Assembly: GCA_963693085.1 (NCBI GenBank)
Contig: OY856413.1
Span: 102,250,801 to 102,314,800 of the forward strand
DNA: 64,000 nucleotides
Source: Alisma plantago-aquatica
Taxonomy: Eukaryota; Streptophyta; Magnoliopsida; Alismatales; Alismataceae
Direction of reading: 5' to 3'
The translations under genes were made by a program, and so were the position numbers. Under the pieces are notes generated by a model, which did not search any database, was not told where the DNA came from, and saw only the letters and a program-made list of their open reading frames with translations. Positions 61,071-64,000 of this stretch are shown piece by piece (the first letter of the stretch is position 1; each line of letters starts with the position of its first letter).

Positions 61071-62580
61071 AGGAAAGTGACTCATTGTATTGAAAAACCA
61101 CTGATCTACATTCGGGTGGTCCATAGCTGACATAAAAGGGATCTCACCAACCTTGTGCCAACACAAGATTTGGCTCGAAGAAGGATCTAAGGCAATTGTC
61201 CAACCTCAGAGGTGTCTTAATCTGATTATGACTGAGGTGGTGAAGAAGGAAGTTGTCAAGTTGTTGTCAGTAGGTATAATCTATGTAATTTCTGATTCAA
61301 TGTGGGTTAGTCCTACCCAGGTAGTTCCTAAGAAAGGGGGGATCACGGTCACTACTAATGCAGCTAATGAATTGACTTCCACTAGGCTAGTGATGGGATG
61401 GTGAGTGTGCATAGATTATTGTCATTTAAATGCATCCACTATTAAAGATCATTTCCCTTTACCTTTTATTGATCATATATTGGAATGATTAGCTGGTTGT
61501 TCACACTTTTGTTTTCTTGGCAGATATTCGAAGTATAATCAAATTTCCATAGAACCTAAGGATCAAGAGATATCCACTTTCACCAACCCTTATGGTACCT
61601 TCACATATTGATGGGTGCCTTTTGGTTTTTGTAACGCCCCTGCTACATTTCAATGTTGTATGCTCACCATTTTTTTTCATGGTGGAGTGGTGCTAAGTGG
61701 TTTTTATGGATGATTTTTCTATGTATGGGGAATATTTCAATGCTTGTCTATATAACCTTGATAGGGAGAGGTTTTTATGGATGATTTTTCTGTGTATGGG
61801 AAATATTTCAATGATTGTCTATATAACCATGATAGGGTGGTACAGAGATGTGAGTACACTCACCTAGTTCTAAACTGGGAGAAGTGTCACATGATGGTAA
61901 GTGAAGGGATTGTTCTTGGACACAAGGTGTCCAGCAAAGGCATGGAAGTGGGTCTATTAAAGATTGAATTCATATCCACACTACCTCCACCAACATCGGT
62001 GAAAGGAGTAAGGAGCTTTTTAAGACACGATGGATTTTAGCGTTGTTTTATCAAGGATTTCTCAAAAATTGCCAAACCATTGTCTAAAATTTTAGAAAAA
62101 GACGTCAATTTTTCCTTTGATGAACATTGTTTAAAAGCTTTTGAAATCCTTAAAGCAAAACTTATCTCTGCGCCTATTGTGTAGGCTCCTTATTGGAGCC
62201 TTCCCTTTGAGCTGATGTGTGACGCATCAGATTATGTAGTAGGAGTTGTGTTGGGTCAACGTAGAGACAAGACTCCAACGGTCATATATCATGCGTCGAA
62301 GACTTTGAATGATGTACACATGAATTACACTACTACTAAAAAAGAACTGCTAGCGGTAGTGTTTGTTGTTATAAAATTCCACCGATACCTAGTTGGGGCT
62401 AAAGTGATAGTTTGGACTGACCATACTTCAATCAAATACTTGTTACAAAGAAAGATACCAAACCCAGATTGATTAGGAGGATTCTTTTGATTTAGGAATT
62501 TGATATTGAAATTAGAGACAAGGTAGGGGTAGAGAATTTTTTAGCTGATCATTTGTCTAGGTTAGAAAGGGCAGACAAAA
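61071..62580 (+). pseudogene. Element G reverse transcriptase and RNase H
   Basis: RT: HKIWLEEGSKAIVQPQ (61160), CIDYCHLNASTIKDHFPLPF (61410-61470), then a catalytic FMDDF box present twice because of a 71-bp tandem duplication (61700-61841). The thumb SEGIVLGHKVSSKGMEV follows. RNase H: MCDASDYVVGVVLGQ (62215), KELLAVVFVVIKF, VWTDHTSIKYLLQRK, then ADHLSRLE in another frame (62545-62570). Numerous stops. Confidence 0.82.
61700..61841. repeat. 71-bp tandem duplication in element G RT
   Basis: The unit starting gtttttatggatgattttt at 61700 repeats from 61771 with a few substitutions. It duplicates the polymerase active-site codons and shifts the frame (71 is not a multiple of three). Confidence 0.88.
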
Positions 62581-62639
62581 AAATATAGCCATCTCCATTA
62601 TTGAGGAATTCCTTGATGAGAAATTACTTGCAATTAAAG

Positions 62640-63900
62640 TTGAAGATCCTTGGTTTGCATATATTTTTAATTACCTAGCTTGAAAGGAATTGTCTGCATA
62701 TTTGGGGTATCAAGAGAAAAAATGATTTTTCACTCATTGAAGTTTTATATTTGGGATGACCTAATTCTTCTTACGTAATGTACAGATGGGATGTTCAGAA
62801 GATGTGTACCCAAATGTGAGGTAGAGAGCATCTTGTCACACTATCATTCTCTACCCACATGTGGACACCATGCTATCTCTAGGAATGCGACTAAAGTCTT
62901 AGAGAGAAGATTTAATTGTTCTACCTTGTTGAAAGATGCTCACAACTTTGTTCGTTATTGTGACACATGTAAATGGGAAAGTAATATCTCTAAGCGACAT
63001 GAGATGCCCTTAAATGTGTTTCAGGAGGTTGAGGTTTTTTATCTTTGGGGCATAGATTTTATGGGCTCATTTGTGTCATCTAATTCCAATATGTATACAT
63101 TACTTGCAGCTAGTTATGTGTCTATGTGGGTGGAGGCAATTCCAATCCGCACCAATGATGCATAGGTAGTGTGCAAGTTTGTAAAGGAATTCATTTTCTG
63201 CATGTTTGGTGTCCCCCGCCTAATTATTAGTGATGGTGGATCCCACTTCACTAATAGGTAGTTTGAATCTTTACAGAGCAAATATGGGGTGAAGAACCAA
63301 GTGGGTACTCCATTTCACCCACAGACTCAAGGACAGATTGAGGTGTCTGATAGAGAGGTGAAGAAAATCTTGGAAAGGATGGTCTCAACCAATAGGATGA
63401 ATTGGAGTTATGTGCTAAGTGATTCTCTTTGGGACCATATAACTTCCTACAAATCCCCAATAGGAACAACACCTTTTTGGTTGGTCTATGGTCGTGCATG
63501 CCATCTACCTATAGAGCTTGAGCATAACGCTACATGGGCCATGAAGAAGATGAATTTCAACATAGATGAAGCGGGTTAAAAGAGGCTTTTAGACCATAAT
63601 GAATTAGATGAGCTTAGTATGGATGCTTATGACAGCTCTAGGATATATAAAGAAAGGACTAAGAAAATTCTTGATAGACACATTCTAAATAGGGTGTTTT
63701 TCCCAGGTTAGAAAGTCCTCCTTTTCAATTCTAGGCTTAGGCTGCATCCAGGTAAGCTAAGGTCCAAGTAGAGTGGACCGTTTCTGATTAAAAAAGTCTT
63801 TCCCCATGGTGTTGTGAACATTATAGATGGGAACAGGTCGTTCCTTATAAACAACCAAACATTAAAGCACTATTTTGGAGGGGAGGTAGAGCCACAGATA
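62640..63900 (+). pseudogene. Element G integrase
   Basis: The zinc domain (HYHSLPTCGHH...CDTC, 62840-62975) and core with GIDFMGSF (63049), ISDGGSHF (63226) and QIEVSDRE (63330) keep the D,D,E residues. The C-terminal part (VLLFNSRLRLHPGKLR) is clear. A TAG at 63163-63165 and others break the frame. Confidence 0.82.
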
Positions 63901-63948
63901 GAGGAGGTGCAAACTTTGCATTATTTCTTAGATTCTTTCTCTAAAGAC

Positions 63949-63998
63949 CGTCTAGTCTAGGACGTTAAATAATGATGCTTGTTGGGAGGAAACCCAAT
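63949..63998 (+). other. Post-pol tandem stem-loops, element G
   Basis: Hairpin 1 is CGTC...GACG (63949-63964). Hairpin 2 is GTTGGG-AGGAAA-CCCAAT (63981-63998), six pairs with an outer G-T. Same arrangement as A, B and D. Confidence 0.55.
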
Positions 63999-64000
63999 TT

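Larger units (their letters stand above)
56584..64000 (+). mobile_element. Element G: Athila-like Ty3 element, 3' end outside window
   Basis: 5' LTR 56584-58149, primer site, gag, protease, RT, RNase H, integrase and the post-pol hairpins, then the window ends. It is closely related to D by sequence wording and LTR motif. It is inserted in E's RT, orientation opposite to E. It carries stops, shifts and a duplicated RT segment. Confidence 0.88.

Overview
The window looks like repeat-rich DNA from a flowering plant with a large, retrotransposon-filled genome. I found no host gene, tRNA, rRNA or CRISPR array. Nearly everything recognisable belongs to decayed mobile elements: Athila-like Ty3 elements with tRNA-Asp-type primer sites, Ty1/copia elements of the SIRE/Maximus and Tork types, an L1-type LINE, a Del/Tekay-like solo LTR and a Harbinger-type MITE. 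The species cannot be named from this sequence. Element letters A-G below are mine.

Left block, 1-20157. Element A is an Athila-like Ty3 element on the + strand. It enters the window inside gag and runs through protease, RT and RNase H. Its integrase resumes at 14672, and its 3' LTR is 17564-20157. A short foreign segment (2704-3272) splits its RT. A second element of the same family, B, sits in the opposite orientation between A's RNase H and integrase (3955-14671). B has both LTRs, a primer site, gag and a protease, but no RT, RNase H or integrase. About 1.3 kb of unassigned DNA follows (20158-21428).

Right block, 21429-64000. This is a nest. E, a SIRE-like copia element on the - strand, is the outer host: 3' LTR 21429-22795, env-like region 23377-24940, RNase H/RT 55124-56583. 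F, a Tork-like copia element on the - strand (about 24946-54656), is inserted in E between pol and the env-like region. F's leader carries an L1 LINE (31571-36422, - strand, exact 19-bp duplication). F's primer-binding site is cut by D, an Athila-like Ty3 element on the + strand (36594-52765) with an env-like third gene. D carries a Del-like solo LTR (40749-43409) and a Harbinger-type MITE (51190-52188). G, another Athila-like Ty3 element (56584 to the window end, + strand), is inserted in E's RT. The deepest chain is E > F > D > MITE.

All protein genes are broken by stops, frameshifts or lost catalytic residues; the LINE is the best preserved. The observations most worth following are: (1) a pair of stem-loops just after pol in all four Athila-like elements, with base-pair covariation in the second; (2) an LTR-type motif array plus TATA box directly upstream of D's env-like gene, and LTR-type motifs in the equivalent spacer of the unrelated E; (3) an inverted copy of flanking target DNA at the 5' end of the LINE insertion.
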